Shown piece after piece: positions 9,336 through 18,173 of a stretch of 64,000 nucleotides of DNA. The notes beneath the pieces are model-generated. The model saw only the letters and a program-made list of their open reading frames with translations, searched no databases and had not been told where the DNA came from. Every line of letters starts with the position of its first letter. Position 1 is the stretch's first letter. Made by a program: the position numbers and the translations under genes. Origin of the DNA: Bradyrhizobium sp. RP6 (GTDB lineage: Bacteria > Pseudomonadota > Alphaproteobacteria > Rhizobiales > Xanthobacteraceae); the NCBI RefSeq assembly GCF_003837805.1, contig NZ_RQIT01000002.1, positions 558,001-622,000 on the forward strand, given 5' to 3'.

Positions 9336-9899
9336 CTACGCCGGCAGCAGACCCGCGGCGCGATAGTTGTCGATCGTCGTGTCGTAGAGCGAAATATCGG
9401 AGCGGCTCCTTGCCATCAGCTGCGCGCCGGCGATGGCGGCGAAAATGGCGCGAGCCCGCTGTTCGCTCTTTCTCGAACTGACCACGCCCGCAGCCACCAA
9501 CAGCTTGCTCAGCCACGCCACGTTGACGTCGGCAAATGTCTGGACCTCCTTCTTCACTGCGCCCGGCAGGTCCTCGATTTCCGCGGACATGAAGCTGCAG
9601 AGGCACATGCGATTGTCGTTCTCGAGCGCTTTGCGAAACACATCGGGATATCGACGCAGGCAGCGCGCAGGATCGGCGGTTTCTGCCAGCATCGCCTCGA
9701 GTTGGGCGGCGGTGTCCTCCCAGTAGCGCCGTGCGACGGCCACGCCGAGATCGGCCTTGCTTGGGAAATGGTGGTAGATGCTGGCGGCCTTGATCCCGAC
9801 CTCGCCCGCGAGATCGCGGAAATTCAGGCCGCCATAACCGTGCGCCTGCGCGGTCCGCTTTGCTGCCGCCAAGATGGCTTCCCGAGCGCTTGAACTCAC
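9336..9899 (-). CDS. TetR/AcrR family regulator (operator CTACC-N8-GGTAG)
   Basis: A 187-residue TetR repressor. The helix-turn-helix is GLNFRDLAGEVGIKAASIYHHF (about residues 24-45), followed by a ligand-binding domain with a cysteine-rich stretch NRMCLCSFM near residue 97. It is divergent from a glutathione transferase gene. Two identical palindromes, 9924-9941 and 9979-9996, flank the shared promoter region, one close to each start. Autorepression plus control of the transferase is the simplest reading. A second TetR at 21769 has near-identical operators. Confidence 0.88.
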   Translation of the reverse strand: MSSSAREAILAAAKRTAQAHGYGGLNFRDLAGEVGIKAASIYHHFPSKADLGVAVARRYWEDTAAQLEAMLAETADPARCLRRYPDVFRKALENDNRMCLCSFMSAEIEDLPGAVKKEVQTFADVNVAWLSKLLVAAGVVSSRKSEQRARAIFAAIAGAQLMARSRSDISLYDTTIDNYRAAGLLPA

Positions 9900-9923
9900 T
9901 TCGTCGTCTCACTGCTTCGTTAT

Positions 9924-9941
9924 CTACCAAGTGACAGGTAG
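9924..9941. promoter_or_regulatory. TetR operator copy 1 (CTACC-N8-GGTAG)
   Basis: CTACCAAGTGACAGGTAG, an inverted repeat 25 bp upstream of the TetR start. It is identical in all 18 bp to the copy at 9979-9996. Position and duplication support an autoregulatory operator. Confidence 0.72.
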
Positions 9942-9978
9942 GGCTTGACCCGCCGAATTGGAAGACTTCATATCGGGC

Positions 9979-9996
9979 CTACCAAGTGACAGGTAG
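9979..9996. promoter_or_regulatory. TetR operator copy 2 (CTACC-N8-GGTAG)
   Basis: CTACCAAGTGACAGGTAG, 18 bp upstream of the glutathione transferase start. It is identical to the copy at 9924-9941 and lies where bound repressor would block the transferase promoter. Confidence 0.72.
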
Positions 9997-10013
9997 ACAA
10001 GATAGGAGTCGTG

Positions 10014-10667
10014 ATGAAGATTTATGATTGGCCAACTGGACCATATCCGGCCCGCGTTCGCATCGCCTTGGCCGAGAAGAACCTGTCGTCGCACGTGCAG
10101 TTCGTATTGGTCGATCTCTACAAGGGCGAGCACAAGACGCCCGAATTCCTCGCCAAGAACTACTCCGGCACCCTGCCGGTGCTCGAACTCGACGACGGGA
10201 CCTTCATTGGCGAGTGCACGGCAATTACCGAGTACCTTGATGCGCTCGATGGCGCGCCGACGCTGACCGGCAGGACCCCGCGCGAAAAGGGCGTGATTCA
10301 CATGATGAGCAAGCGCGCCGAACTGGAGCTGCTCGACGCTATCAGTGTCTATTTCCACCACGCCACGCCGGGCCTTGGGCCTCATGTCGAGATCTATCAG
10401 AATCCCGAATGGGGATTCCGCCAGCGCGACAAGGCGCTCAGGGGGATGCACTACTTTGACGGCATTCTGAAAGAACAGCCGTTCGTCGCCGGCGAGGCGT
10501 TCACGATGGCCGATATCACCCTCATAGGCGGCTTGATCTTCGCGGGACTCGTGAGCGTGCCGGTGCCGGTGGAGTGCGAGGCTCTCTTGGCATGGTATGC
10601 AAGGATGCAGGAGCGTCCGAGCGTCAAAAACCGGATAACAATGTCCGAGCCGACCAAGGCATCTTGA
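10014..10667 (+). CDS. Glutathione S-transferase family protein
   Basis: A 217-residue cytosolic GST. The N-terminal thioredoxin-like domain contains YDWPTGPYPARVRIAL and the cis-proline region SGTLPVLELDDG (about residues 52-63), then the glutathione-binding GECTAITEYLD. A C-terminal helical domain follows from about residue 90. The ATG at 10014 is chosen over GTG at 10011 because the TAGGAG ribosome site is correctly spaced only for the ATG. It is probably repressed by the divergent TetR through the operator 18 bp upstream. The substrate is unknown. Confidence 0.87.
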   Translation: MKIYDWPTGPYPARVRIALAEKNLSSHVQFVLVDLYKGEHKTPEFLAKNYSGTLPVLELDDGTFIGECTAITEYLDALDGAPTLTGRTPREKGVIHMMSKRAELELLDAISVYFHHATPGLGPHVEIYQNPEWGFRQRDKALRGMHYFDGILKEQPFVAGEAFTMADITLIGGLIFAGLVSVPVPVECEALLAWYARMQERPSVKNRITMSEPTKAS

Positions 10668-10975
10668 TTGAGATCGTCTTGCGCAAGGGCGGATCTTGCC
10701 TTCCCAACTCGGCAGAGCCTTCGCAACATCGCGATGCTCCCCGAACGGGACCGCCAAGAAGTTTGTGCCGGCCTCGAGTGCACTCGCAGCTCGTCGGCTG
10801 CAGACCGCGGGGTAGGACATTCAGGCATATTGAGACCGTATTGTGCCAACGATATCGTCCAGGGACAGTGCCCGCAGAACGCTCAAGCCCTCGACGTCAG
10901 ATGATCGAGGCAGCTGGAACCACCGCAGGTTGAAAGCGTTAGCTGTGGGCCGCAATTGATGTCGGGGGCGGAGCT
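10668..10975. other. Gene-free interval between GST and cioA
   Basis: No convincing gene, terminator or RNA is seen here. Open frames on both strands lack homology signals I recognise. It presumably holds the promoter of the cytochrome bd-type oxidase operon. Confidence 0.5.
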
Positions 10976-12424
10976 ATGTCCGACTTACTGCCCAGCGCGT
11001 TGAATCTTGCGCGGTTTCAGTTCGCCTTCACGGTGGTCTGGCACTTCCTGTTTCCGGCCTTCACGATCGGGCTGGCGAGCTATCTTGCGGTGCTCGAAGG
11101 TCTGTGGTTGTGGACGGGCCGCGGCGCCTATCTCGATACCTATCGCTATTGGCTGAAGATCTTCGCCGTCGCCTTCGCCATGGGCGTCGTGTCCGGTCTG
11201 GTCATGTCATACCAGTTCGGGACGAACTGGTCCGTGTTTGCCGACAAGACATCACCGGTTCTGGGGCCGCTCCTTGGCTATGAGGTGCTGACGGCATTCT
11301 TTCTGGAGGCCGGCTTTCTCGGGGTCATGCTGTTCGGCCTTGGCCGCGTTGGTCCGCGCCTGCATTTTGTCGCGACCTGCTTCGTCGCGGGCGGCACCTT
11401 GCTCTCGGCCTTCTGGATTCTGGCGGCCAATTCCTGGATGCAAACGCCGGTGGGACATGCGACGAGTCCGGACGGACAGTTCATTCCCGACAGCTGGCTC
11501 GCGATCATCTTCAATCCGTCGTTCCCCTACCGTTTCGCCCATACGGTCACGGCGGCTTACCTGACGACTGCGATGATCGTGGGCGCCGTGGGCGCCTGGC
11601 ATCTCCTGCGGGACAGGATGAACGAACGCGCTCGCATCATGTTTTCGATGGCGATGTGGATGGCCGCGATCGTGGCCCCGCTGCAGCTCCTGATCGGCGA
11701 TCTGCATGGCGTGAATTCGTACCACCACCAGCCCACCAAGGTCGCCGCCATGGAAGGTCACTTCGAAACCGAGCGCCGCGCGCCTTCCATCCTGTTCGGC
11801 ATGCCGGATGCCGATGCCGGCGTGACTCGCGGCCAGATTGCCATTCCCGCCTTCGCGAGTCTTTACCTCACGCACAGCCTTGATGGAGAGGTCAAGGGAC
11901 TCAAGGCTTTCCCGAAAGATACATGGCCGACCAATATCCCACTCGTCTTCTGGGCGTTCCGCATCATGGTCGGTCTGGGGGTTTTGATGATCGTGCTGGG
12001 CATGGCGTCGCTGTGGCTGCGTCGGCGCAACAGGCTCTATGACGCGCCATGGCTCCACCGCTTTGCCGTGGCCATGGGGCCGTCCGGGCTGATCGCGGTG
12101 ACCGCCGGATGGACGGTGACAGAGGCCGGACGACAGCCTTTCACCGTTTATGGACTCCTGAGGACCGCCGATAGCATCTCGCCGATCGCCGCGCCGGCGG
12201 TCGCCGCATCGCTCGCCGCATTCGTCGTCGTGTACTTCGTCGTGTTCGGCGCAGGTATCGCCTATCTGTTTCATCTCTTCCGCCAGACGCCTGAAGCCGG
12301 CGAGCACGGACCGCCACAGGGCCAGCCGGTCCGCACCGCCGGCATTACGCCGGCGCCAGCCTTGATAGACCTGGCGCCGGAGACGCACAGAGCAGAGCCG
12401 CGGCAAGCGGGGATCAGGCCATGA
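10976..12424 (+). CDS. cioA: Cyanide-insensitive quinol oxidase (cytochrome bd type) subunit I
   Basis: A 482-residue CydA/CioA protein, the quinol-oxidising and haem-bearing subunit of a terminal oxidase in the inner membrane. Predicted haem or proton-path residues include His23 (VVWHFLFPAF), Glu103 and Glu111 (GYEVLTAFFLEAGF) and His189 (FAHTVTAAY). The family segment GRQPFTVYG is present. The periplasmic Q-loop region is short, as in the CIO branch rather than E. coli CydA. The stop codon overlaps the cioB start (ATGA), so translation is coupled. The enzyme reduces O2 to water with ubiquinol and tolerates cyanide in known members. Confidence 0.93.
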   Translation: MSDLLPSALNLARFQFAFTVVWHFLFPAFTIGLASYLAVLEGLWLWTGRGAYLDTYRYWLKIFAVAFAMGVVSGLVMSYQFGTNWSVFADKTSPVLGPLLGYEVLTAFFLEAGFLGVMLFGLGRVGPRLHFVATCFVAGGTLLSAFWILAANSWMQTPVGHATSPDGQFIPDSWLAIIFNPSFPYRFAHTVTAAYLTTAMIVGAVGAWHLLRDRMNERARIMFSMAMWMAAIVAPLQLLIGDLHGVNSYHHQPTKVAAMEGHFETERRAPSILFGMPDADAGVTRGQIAIPAFASLYLTHSLDGEVKGLKAFPKDTWPTNIPLVFWAFRIMVGLGVLMIVLGMASLWLRRRNRLYDAPWLHRFAVAMGPSGLIAVTAGWTVTEAGRQPFTVYGLLRTADSISPIAAPAVAASLAAFVVVYFVVFGAGIAYLFHLFRQTPEAGEHGPPQGQPVRTAGITPAPALIDLAPETHRAEPRQAGIRP

Positions 12425-13431
12425 GCATCGATCTCACACTGATCTGGGCCCTGCTGATCGCCACGGCCGTGTTGCTCTACGTGTTGATGGACGGCTTCGA
12501 CCTTGGCGTGGGCATCCTGTTTCCGGCCGAGGCGGCGAGAGCCGACCGCGATGTCATGGTCAATTCCGTGGCGCCAGTCTGGGATGGCAACGAAACCTGG
12601 CTCGTCCTGGGGGGCGGCGGATTGTTCGCTGTGTTTCCTTTGGCCTACGCGACGATTTTTCCTGCGCTCTACATGCCGCTCATTCTGATGCTGCTCGCAT
12701 TGGTGTTTCGCGGGGTGGCCTTCGAGATGCGGTTTCGGGCGCGGACTTCCGCCGGTGAGCTATGGTGGGACCGCGCCTTCTCGTGGGGCAGCTTTGCCGC
12801 CGCTTTCCTCCAGGGCGTCTGCCTCGGCGCCATCGTGCAGGGCATTCGCGTGGAGGGGCGTGCCTACGCCGGCGGCTGGTGGGATTGGCTGACGCCTTTC
12901 TCGGTTCTGACCGGTGTTGCCCTCGTCGTCGGCTATGGCCTGCTCGGCGCGTGCTGGCTGATCTGGAAGACCGACGGCGCGCTTCAGGCACGCTGCCGCA
13001 GCTATGCACGCGTTCTCGGCTTCGCGACGCTCGGATTCATCGCCCTCATATCGGTGATGATGGTCATCCAAAGCCCGCCGTTCCGCGCGCGATGGCTGAC
13101 GCTGCCAAACATGCTTTACGCAGCGCCTGTGCCAGTTCTCCTGGCGCTGCTGGCATGGCGCTTTCACCGCGCGCTCGGCAAGGGCGAGGATGGGGTGCCG
13201 TTCCTGTGCGCGCTTGGCTTTTTCGTGCTTTCCTATATCGGGCTTGGCATCAGCATGTGGCCGATGATCGTGCCGCCCTCCATCACGATCTGGCAGGCAG
13301 CCACGCATCCCAGCAGCCAGTTGTTCCTGCTCGTCGGCGCGGCGGTGCTGGTGCCGGTGATCCTTGTCTATACCAGTTACGTCTACTGGATATTTCGCGG
13401 CAAGGTGCGGCACGGTGAGGGGTATCACTGA
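12421..13431 (+). CDS. cioB: Cyanide-insensitive quinol oxidase (cytochrome bd type) subunit II
   Basis: A 336-residue CydB-family subunit with about eight to nine membrane helices. It starts with the characteristic LLYVLMDGFDLGVGILFP segment (about residues 19-36) and contains SVAPVWDGNETWLVLGGG (about 50-67). It overlaps cioA by 4 bp and shares its last base with the start codon of the DUF2474 gene. It forms the heterodimeric oxidase with CioA. Confidence 0.93.
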   Translation: MSIDLTLIWALLIATAVLLYVLMDGFDLGVGILFPAEAARADRDVMVNSVAPVWDGNETWLVLGGGGLFAVFPLAYATIFPALYMPLILMLLALVFRGVAFEMRFRARTSAGELWWDRAFSWGSFAAAFLQGVCLGAIVQGIRVEGRAYAGGWWDWLTPFSVLTGVALVVGYGLLGACWLIWKTDGALQARCRSYARVLGFATLGFIALISVMMVIQSPPFRARWLTLPNMLYAAPVPVLLALLAWRFHRALGKGEDGVPFLCALGFFVLSYIGLGISMWPMIVPPSITIWQAATHPSSQLFLLVGAAVLVPVILVYTSYVYWIFRGKVRHGEGYH

Positions 13432-13550
13432 TGCTGCGAGTGTCTCGACCCTGGAGGCAGCTGTTATGGTTCGTGGCGCTGTGGGCGGCAGGTGTGATCA
13501 CGCTGCTGGCGATTGCAATGCCGATCCGATGGCTGCTGAAGGCGGGGTAG
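13431..13550 (+). CDS. DUF2474 small membrane protein (CydX-like third subunit)
   Basis: A 39-residue protein starting MLRVSRPWRQLLWFVALW, with one membrane helix (about residues 11-31) and a basic N-terminus. The ATG overlaps the cioB stop codon (TGATG), so it is translationally coupled. Position, size and the W-rich helix match DUF2474 proteins found after CioB. These are thought to play the role CydX plays in cytochrome bd, stabilising the complex. The role is inferred from context. Confidence 0.8.
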   Translation: MLRVSRPWRQLLWFVALWAAGVITLLAIAMPIRWLLKAG

Positions 13551-13682
13551 AAGCTGCCGATCGATTGGCGTGTGGAAGCCGCGGCAAGGAACGCGAGCAG
13601 AACGGACTTTGACCTACGTCATTGTGACGATCCTCGAAGCAGGTAGCGTGTTCCGGTCGGTTCAAGCGGCGTTGCGAGGTCG

Positions 13683-14755
13683 ATGACAATGAAGAGTCTG
13701 GCCCTATCGCGCATTTTCTCGGCGAGCCTGGTGGCTGTGATCGCCATCGCGCCATCGCTCTCGCTCGCTTGTACGCGGCTGGTCTATCTCGGCGCCAACA
13801 ATCAGGTCGTCACTGCGCGGTCGATGGACTGGCGCTTTGAGATGCCGACCAATCTCTGGATCTTCCCGAGAGGCATGGCGCGCAGCGGGGAGGTCGGGCC
13901 GAACTCGCTGAATGGACGTCCAAATTCGGCAGCGTTGTTGCCTCCGCCTACGACGTTTCGACGTCGGACGGCATGAACGAGGCGGGACTGGTCGCCAACG
14001 TCCTCTGGCTCACCGAGTCCGAATACCCGAAGTTCGATCCCGGCAAGCCAGGCCTGTCCATCGCCGCCTGGGCCCAATACGTGCTCGACAATTTCGCCAC
14101 CGTTCAGGACGCGGTTGCGGTGCTCGAGACGGATCCATTCACGATCGTCACCGACAACGTGCCCGGACAGAAATTGCTCGCCACGCTTCACCTGTCTCTT
14201 TCGGACGCCACGGGTGACAGCGCGATCGTCGAATACATCAATGGCCGGCCGGTCATCCATCACGATCGCAAGTACCAGGTGATGACCAATTCCCCGACCT
14301 TCGAACAGCAGCTGGCGCTGAACGAATATTGGAAGGAGATCGGCGGCACGGTGATGCTGCCGGGCACGAATCGCGCCGCAGATCGGTTCGCGCGCGCGTC
14401 CTTCTACGTCAATGCGATTCCGAAAGACGAAAATCCCGACCGCGCTTTGGCCAGCGTCTTCAGCGTGATCCGCAACGTGTCCGTGCCGTTCGGCATTTCA
14501 ACCTCGGATCAACCGAACATTTCCTCGACCCGGTGGCGCACCGTCGCCGACCATCAGCGCAAGCTGTACTTCTTCGAATCCGTGCTGACCCCGAATGTAT
14601 TCTGGGTGGATCTCAAGGGAATCGATTTCTCACCCGAGAAGGGAAATGTGAAGAAGCTCGATCTCGGGCCCGAACAGTCGCGTACCTTTGCCGGCGATGC
14701 GACCACGAATTTCCAGGAGGCTGAGCCATTCAAGTTCCTGGGTCTGCCGATGTGA
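13683..14755 (+). pseudogene. Choloylglycine hydrolase-family gene with -1 frameshift
   Basis: Encodes a linear amide C-N hydrolase (penicillin V acylase/choloylglycine hydrolase family, Ntn fold). The first frame gives a signal peptide ending ...SLSLA just before CTRLVYLG, where Cys would be the N-terminal nucleophile after cleavage, then RSMDWRFEMPTNLW. The frame breaks at about 13911. One base is missing after ...PNSL, so the expected Lys codon reads AA before TGG. Homology continues in the other frame (WTSKFGSVVASAYDVSTSDG) through MNEAGLVANVLW to the normal C-terminus. Both parts are otherwise intact, so this is a recent mutation or a sequencing error. Confidence 0.8.
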
Positions 14756-14946
14756 GCATCACCCGCCGCGACGGCGTTACGACGAGGCCAATGGGATTTC
14801 TGGCCGTTAGCGCTGTGCCTGGCGGGGCCAGGCCCTTCGCGTTGCCGCCGTCCTGACCGCGCTTAGCCCCCCGGCATAAACGTCGGATGTCCGTCACGCT
14901 CTCCCGTGATACGTGATCCGTATGGTCCCCTCCGGAGCTCGCCTTC

Positions 14947-16206
14947 ATGTCCGTCGCCACCGCCGCCAGCCAACTGTCCGCCACTGCCACCTCCACCGAT
15001 CCCGAGACCCTTGGCTGGATGCGCGGCTTCCCGCCGGCACTCGACCGCACCATCACCTTCCAGAACGGCTCGTTCCGCAGCTTCCCCGAGCTGCGCTGGG
15101 CCTGGAGCAACATCCGCCAGCTGGTGCCGACCGTGAACGTCTGGCGCGGAGCAGGGCCGGCGTCGGTGTTGCCGCGCCAGGATCATGACATCGGTGCGGT
15201 CGGCTCGACCACGATGGACGGGCGGCCCATGACCTTTGAAAAGATGCTGGAGGAAACGTACACCGACGGCATCGCCGTGCTGCATCGGGGCAGGCTGATC
15301 TATGAGCGCTATTTCGGCGCGTTGAAGCCGCACAAGCCGCATATCGCCATGTCGGTGACGAAGTCGTTCACCGGGGTGCTCGCCGGTATTCTGGTTGCCG
15401 AGGGCAAGATCGATCCGCAGGCGCCCGTCACGGACTATGTGCCGGAGTTGAAGAGCAGCGCGTTTGGGGACGCGTGCGTGCACGAGGTCATGGATATGAC
15501 CACGGGGCTCGCCTACACCGAAATCTACACCGACAAGAATTCGGACGTGTGGGGCCTCCGGCGCGCCAACGGCATGGCGCCGATCCCGCCTGATTATGCG
15601 GGCCCGACCACCATCTTCGACTTCCTTGTCGCGCAGAAGAAGCAAGGCGAGCACGGCAAGGCGTTTGCCTACAAGACCGTCAACACCGACGTGCTCGCCT
15701 GGATCTGCCGCCGCACCAGCGGCATGACGTTATCCGACCTGCTCTCCGAGCGCATCTGGCAGCCGATGGGTGCGGAGGAGGACGCGCACTATCATGTCGA
15801 CCGCATCGGCACGGAGAGCGGCGGCGGCGGTCTCTCCACGACGTTGCGCGATCTCGCCCGCTTCGGAGAGACCATGCGCAATCACGGCCGCTTCAACGGC
15901 CGCCAGATCGTGCCGTCACAGGCGGTCGAGGACATCGCACGTGGCGGCGACCCCGAAAAGTTCAAGCCGGCGGGCTACACCACGCTACCGGGCGCGTCGT
16001 ATCGCAATCAATGGTGGGTCACGCACAACGAGCACGGCGCCTACATGGCGCGCGGCGTATACGGCCAGGGCATCTATATCGATCCCAAGGCCGAGATGGT
16101 CATCGCGCGCTACGCCTCGCATCCCATGGCCGGCAACGCCGCCAACGACCCGGTGACGCTGCCGGCCTACATGGCACTGGCAAAGGCGCTGATGGCGGGC
16201 GGGTAG
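14947..16206 (+). CDS. Serine hydrolase, 6-aminohexanoate-dimer hydrolase-like (class C beta-lactamase fold)
   Basis: A 419-residue beta-lactamase/transpeptidase-fold hydrolase. The catalytic S-x-x-K is SVTK at 136-139, with the second-motif tyrosine in YKTVNTD at about 242. The overall pattern (GWMRGFPP near residue 23, WGLRRANGM, GGGGLSTTLRDLARFG) resembles NylB-type 6-aminohexanoate-dimer hydrolases. There is no obvious signal peptide, so it is cytoplasmic and not a resistance beta-lactamase. The natural substrate is probably an ester or amide other than nylon oligomers. It is monocistronic. Confidence 0.85.
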   Translation: MSVATAASQLSATATSTDPETLGWMRGFPPALDRTITFQNGSFRSFPELRWAWSNIRQLVPTVNVWRGAGPASVLPRQDHDIGAVGSTTMDGRPMTFEKMLEETYTDGIAVLHRGRLIYERYFGALKPHKPHIAMSVTKSFTGVLAGILVAEGKIDPQAPVTDYVPELKSSAFGDACVHEVMDMTTGLAYTEIYTDKNSDVWGLRRANGMAPIPPDYAGPTTIFDFLVAQKKQGEHGKAFAYKTVNTDVLAWICRRTSGMTLSDLLSERIWQPMGAEEDAHYHVDRIGTESGGGGLSTTLRDLARFGETMRNHGRFNGRQIVPSQAVEDIARGGDPEKFKPAGYTTLPGASYRNQWWVTHNEHGAYMARGVYGQGIYIDPKAEMVIARYASHPMAGNAANDPVTLPAYMALAKALMAGG

Positions 16207-16231
16207 GGCTATCAGCGGCCAGGCGGAGGCG

Positions 16232-16576
16232 TTACCCCTCCTGCCAATGCGGGTAGGTGACGTAAGCGGTGAGGGCGCCTTGCTCGTGCGAGCGGATGGT
16301 GACCCTCTCGCCCTTCGGCATGTAGACGATCTCGCCGGGCCCCGCGGTGACGGTGTTGCCGTTGCTCGTGACCGAGAGCTTCCCCTCCAGCACAATCATG
16401 ACATCGTCGACTTTCATCGTCTCGTCCAGAGTCTGGTTCGGGGCGTAGCGGCCGTAGCCGATCGTAATCGGTCCGCCGTGACGCTGGTCGACCATATTGC
16501 TGACGAAGATGTCGCCGTCCTGTCCCGGCGAGCGTGCGAGCGAAGCATCGGCGATGGCGAATTTGCAAACTTTCAT
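16232..16576 (-). CDS. Small cupin-domain protein (EutQ-like)
   Basis: A 114-residue single cupin with the core VDDVMIVLEGKLSVTSNG...GPGEIVYMPKGERVTI (about residues 57-95). It resembles the cupin domain of EutQ-type proteins, but no ethanolamine genes are nearby. The expected metal histidines of motif 1 are partly replaced (VDDVMIVLEG), so metal binding is uncertain. It is divergent from the SRPBCC-ArsR pair and shares the intergenic region that contains a 26-bp palindrome. Confidence 0.72.
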   Translation of the reverse strand: MKVCKFAIADASLARSPGQDGDIFVSNMVDQRHGGPITIGYGRYAPNQTLDETMKVDDVMIVLEGKLSVTSNGNTVTAGPGEIVYMPKGERVTIRSHEQGALTAYVTYPHWQEG

Positions 16577-16685
16577 GAATTCCTTCCGTCTTGACCAAGC
16601 CTGCGGGTGGGGAGGGCACCGATAGACGCTCGAGCAGACATTTGGTTCGCATGACCTCGCGAGGCGGTTTGACGCAGCGGATCAT

Positions 16686-16711
16686 CTAGTATAAGTATTG
16701 ACTTATATTAG
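16686..16711. promoter_or_regulatory. 26-bp palindrome, probable ArsR-type operator
   Basis: CTA-N-TATAAGT-N4-ACTTATA-N-TAG, a near-perfect dyad in an A+T-rich patch between the divergent cupin (start 16576) and SRPBCC (start 16759) genes. The ArsR gene is the second gene of the rightward pair. ArsR/SmtB operators typically look like this, so autoregulation is likely. Confidence 0.65.
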
Positions 16712-16758
16712 CGCCGATCGATATCCGTCGCTTCCACGCAGCAACGAGGAGGAACGTC

Positions 16759-17421
16759 ATGCAGATCGATGTCGCCAGGGTCTTGGGGCTCGTGACACGC
16801 TCGGTGAGGAGCTTCAACAAAAACGGCAAGCCGGCGAGTACAGTGACGCTGACGCGGCTCTACGACACCGGCGTCGACGATCTCTGGGACGCCGTGACCA
16901 GCCGGGAGCGCATCCCGCGCTGGTTTGCGCCGGTCGAGGGAGACCTCCAGCTCGGCGGAAGATACCAGGTCAAGGGCAATGCGGGCGGCACCATCACGGC
17001 CTGTACGCCGCAGACGCATTTCGCCGCGACCTGGGAATTCGGTGGCGCCACGAGCTGGATCGACGTCAGGCTGAGCGCGGAACGAAGCCAGGCGCGCCTG
17101 ACGCTTGAGCACACCGCGATCATCGAGGACCATTGGAATCAGTTCGGCCCCGGTGCGGTGGGCATCGGTTGGGACCTCGCTCTTGCGGGACTTGACCGAT
17201 ACCTTGCGACCGGGGCTTCGGTCGACCACGAGACGGCCGAGGCGTGGATGGGCTCGCCGGAGGGCAAGGACTTCATGACGACCAGCGGGGAGTCCTGGCG
17301 TGCGGCGCACGTCGCGAGCGGGTTCGATCCGGCCGCGGCGAAAGAGCGCTCGGACCGCACCATCGCATTCTATCGCGGCGAGACGCCGCCCGATATCACG
17401 CATCCCGGCACAGGAAGCTGA
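16759..17421 (+). CDS. SRPBCC (AHSA1-like) domain protein
   Basis: A 220-residue START/Bet v1-fold protein of the AHSA1 group. The opening strand-helix pattern TVTLTRLYDTGVDDLWDAVTSRERIPRWFAPVEG (about residues 28-61) is diagnostic, and LGGRYQVKGNAGGTI follows. These proteins have a hydrophobic ligand cavity and are commonly encoded next to an ArsR regulator, as here (stop and start codons overlap as TGATG). The ligand and function are unknown. Confidence 0.83.
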   Translation: MQIDVARVLGLVTRSVRSFNKNGKPASTVTLTRLYDTGVDDLWDAVTSRERIPRWFAPVEGDLQLGGRYQVKGNAGGTITACTPQTHFAATWEFGGATSWIDVRLSAERSQARLTLEHTAIIEDHWNQFGPGAVGIGWDLALAGLDRYLATGASVDHETAEAWMGSPEGKDFMTTSGESWRAAHVASGFDPAAAKERSDRTIAFYRGETPPDITHPGTGS

Positions 17422-17783
17422 TGCACGCCTTCGAAGTCCTCGCCGATCCCGTGCGCCGCCGCATCCTCGAGCTGCTCGGCCTCAGGGAAATGGCGTCCGG
17501 CGAGGTCGTCGAGGTGATCGGGGCCGAGTTCGGCATTACCCAGGCGGCCGTCTCGCAGCACCTCAAGGTGCTGCGAGAGAGCGGCTTTGCCAGCGTTCGG
17601 GCGGAGGCGCAAAGGCGGCTCTATTCGGTCGACGTTGCCGGGCTGCAAGCGGTCGACGCGTGGATCGGTCAGTTCAGGAATTTCTGGGAGCCGAAGCTGG
17701 ACGCACTGGCCACCGAGATCGCGCGTGGCAAACGAGCGCGTCGCAAGGCTCCGCTCGCCAAAACGAGCGGGAAGAGAGCTTGA
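17421..17783 (+). CDS. ArsR family transcriptional regulator
   Basis: A 120-residue winged-helix repressor. It starts HAFEVLADPVRRRILELLG and carries the recognition-helix segment FGITQAAVSQHLKVLRESGF (about residues 37-56). No CxC metal-binding motif is present, so it belongs to the non-metal-sensing ArsR group paired with SRPBCC proteins. It is translationally coupled to the SRPBCC gene and has a basic C-terminal tail. The likely operator is the 26-bp palindrome at 16686-16711. Confidence 0.88.
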   Translation: MHAFEVLADPVRRRILELLGLREMASGEVVEVIGAEFGITQAAVSQHLKVLRESGFASVRAEAQRRLYSVDVAGLQAVDAWIGQFRNFWEPKLDALATEIARGKRARRKAPLAKTSGKRA

Positions 17784-17814
17784 GGTGATCGCGAATTGGG
17801 CGTGAGGAGCGAAG

Positions 17815-18170
17815 TTAGTCTTGCGATCAGATTGGCGTCCTGAAGATAGCCAACTCGTATCGCGCAATCATATCCTTCTGCGATCAGATCGACGAACCGA
17901 TCACTGTAGCAGGTTTGGATCTGAAGATGAGGATGGCGCCCGCCCATTCCGCAAGGATGGGAGCGAAGTGGATCGGGCCGAAAGAAAGCGGCACCGCAAC
18001 TCGCAAGCGGCCGCGCAAGTCGCCGGCTGGTAGAACTGCCTCCCTCGCTGCATCGATCTCGGCGCCACCCTGGCGGCACGGTCTTGGAAAGTGACGCCGG
18101 CTTCCGGGAGCGCAGCCCCGCGCGTCGTTCTTGCAAGCAGTTGGACGCCAAATGCCGCTTCGAGCCGCAG
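17815..18170 (-). pseudogene. LysR-type regulator remnant
   Basis: On the minus strand, fragments of a LysR regulator can be read in at least two frames. One gives LEAAFGVQLLARTTRGAAL (end of the DNA-binding domain), another EIDAAREAVLPAGDLRGRLR...PIHFAPILAEW, and a third HLQIQTCYSDRFVDLIAEGYDC...GYLQDANLIA (effector domain). The N-terminal helix-turn-helix and the C-terminal half of the effector domain are missing. The upstream edge runs directly into a 52-bp copy of deformylase-like sequence, so the gene was broken by rearrangement and has since decayed. Confidence 0.75.
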
Positions 18171-18173
18171 GAG

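Noticed and set aside
14947..16206. Antibiotic-resistance beta-lactamase
   Set aside because: There is no signal peptide, and the active-site pattern fits cytoplasmic 6-aminohexanoate-dimer hydrolase-type esterases rather than AmpC.
16232..16576. Ethanolamine utilisation function for the EutQ-like cupin
   Set aside because: No other eut genes are present, and similarity is limited to the generic cupin core.
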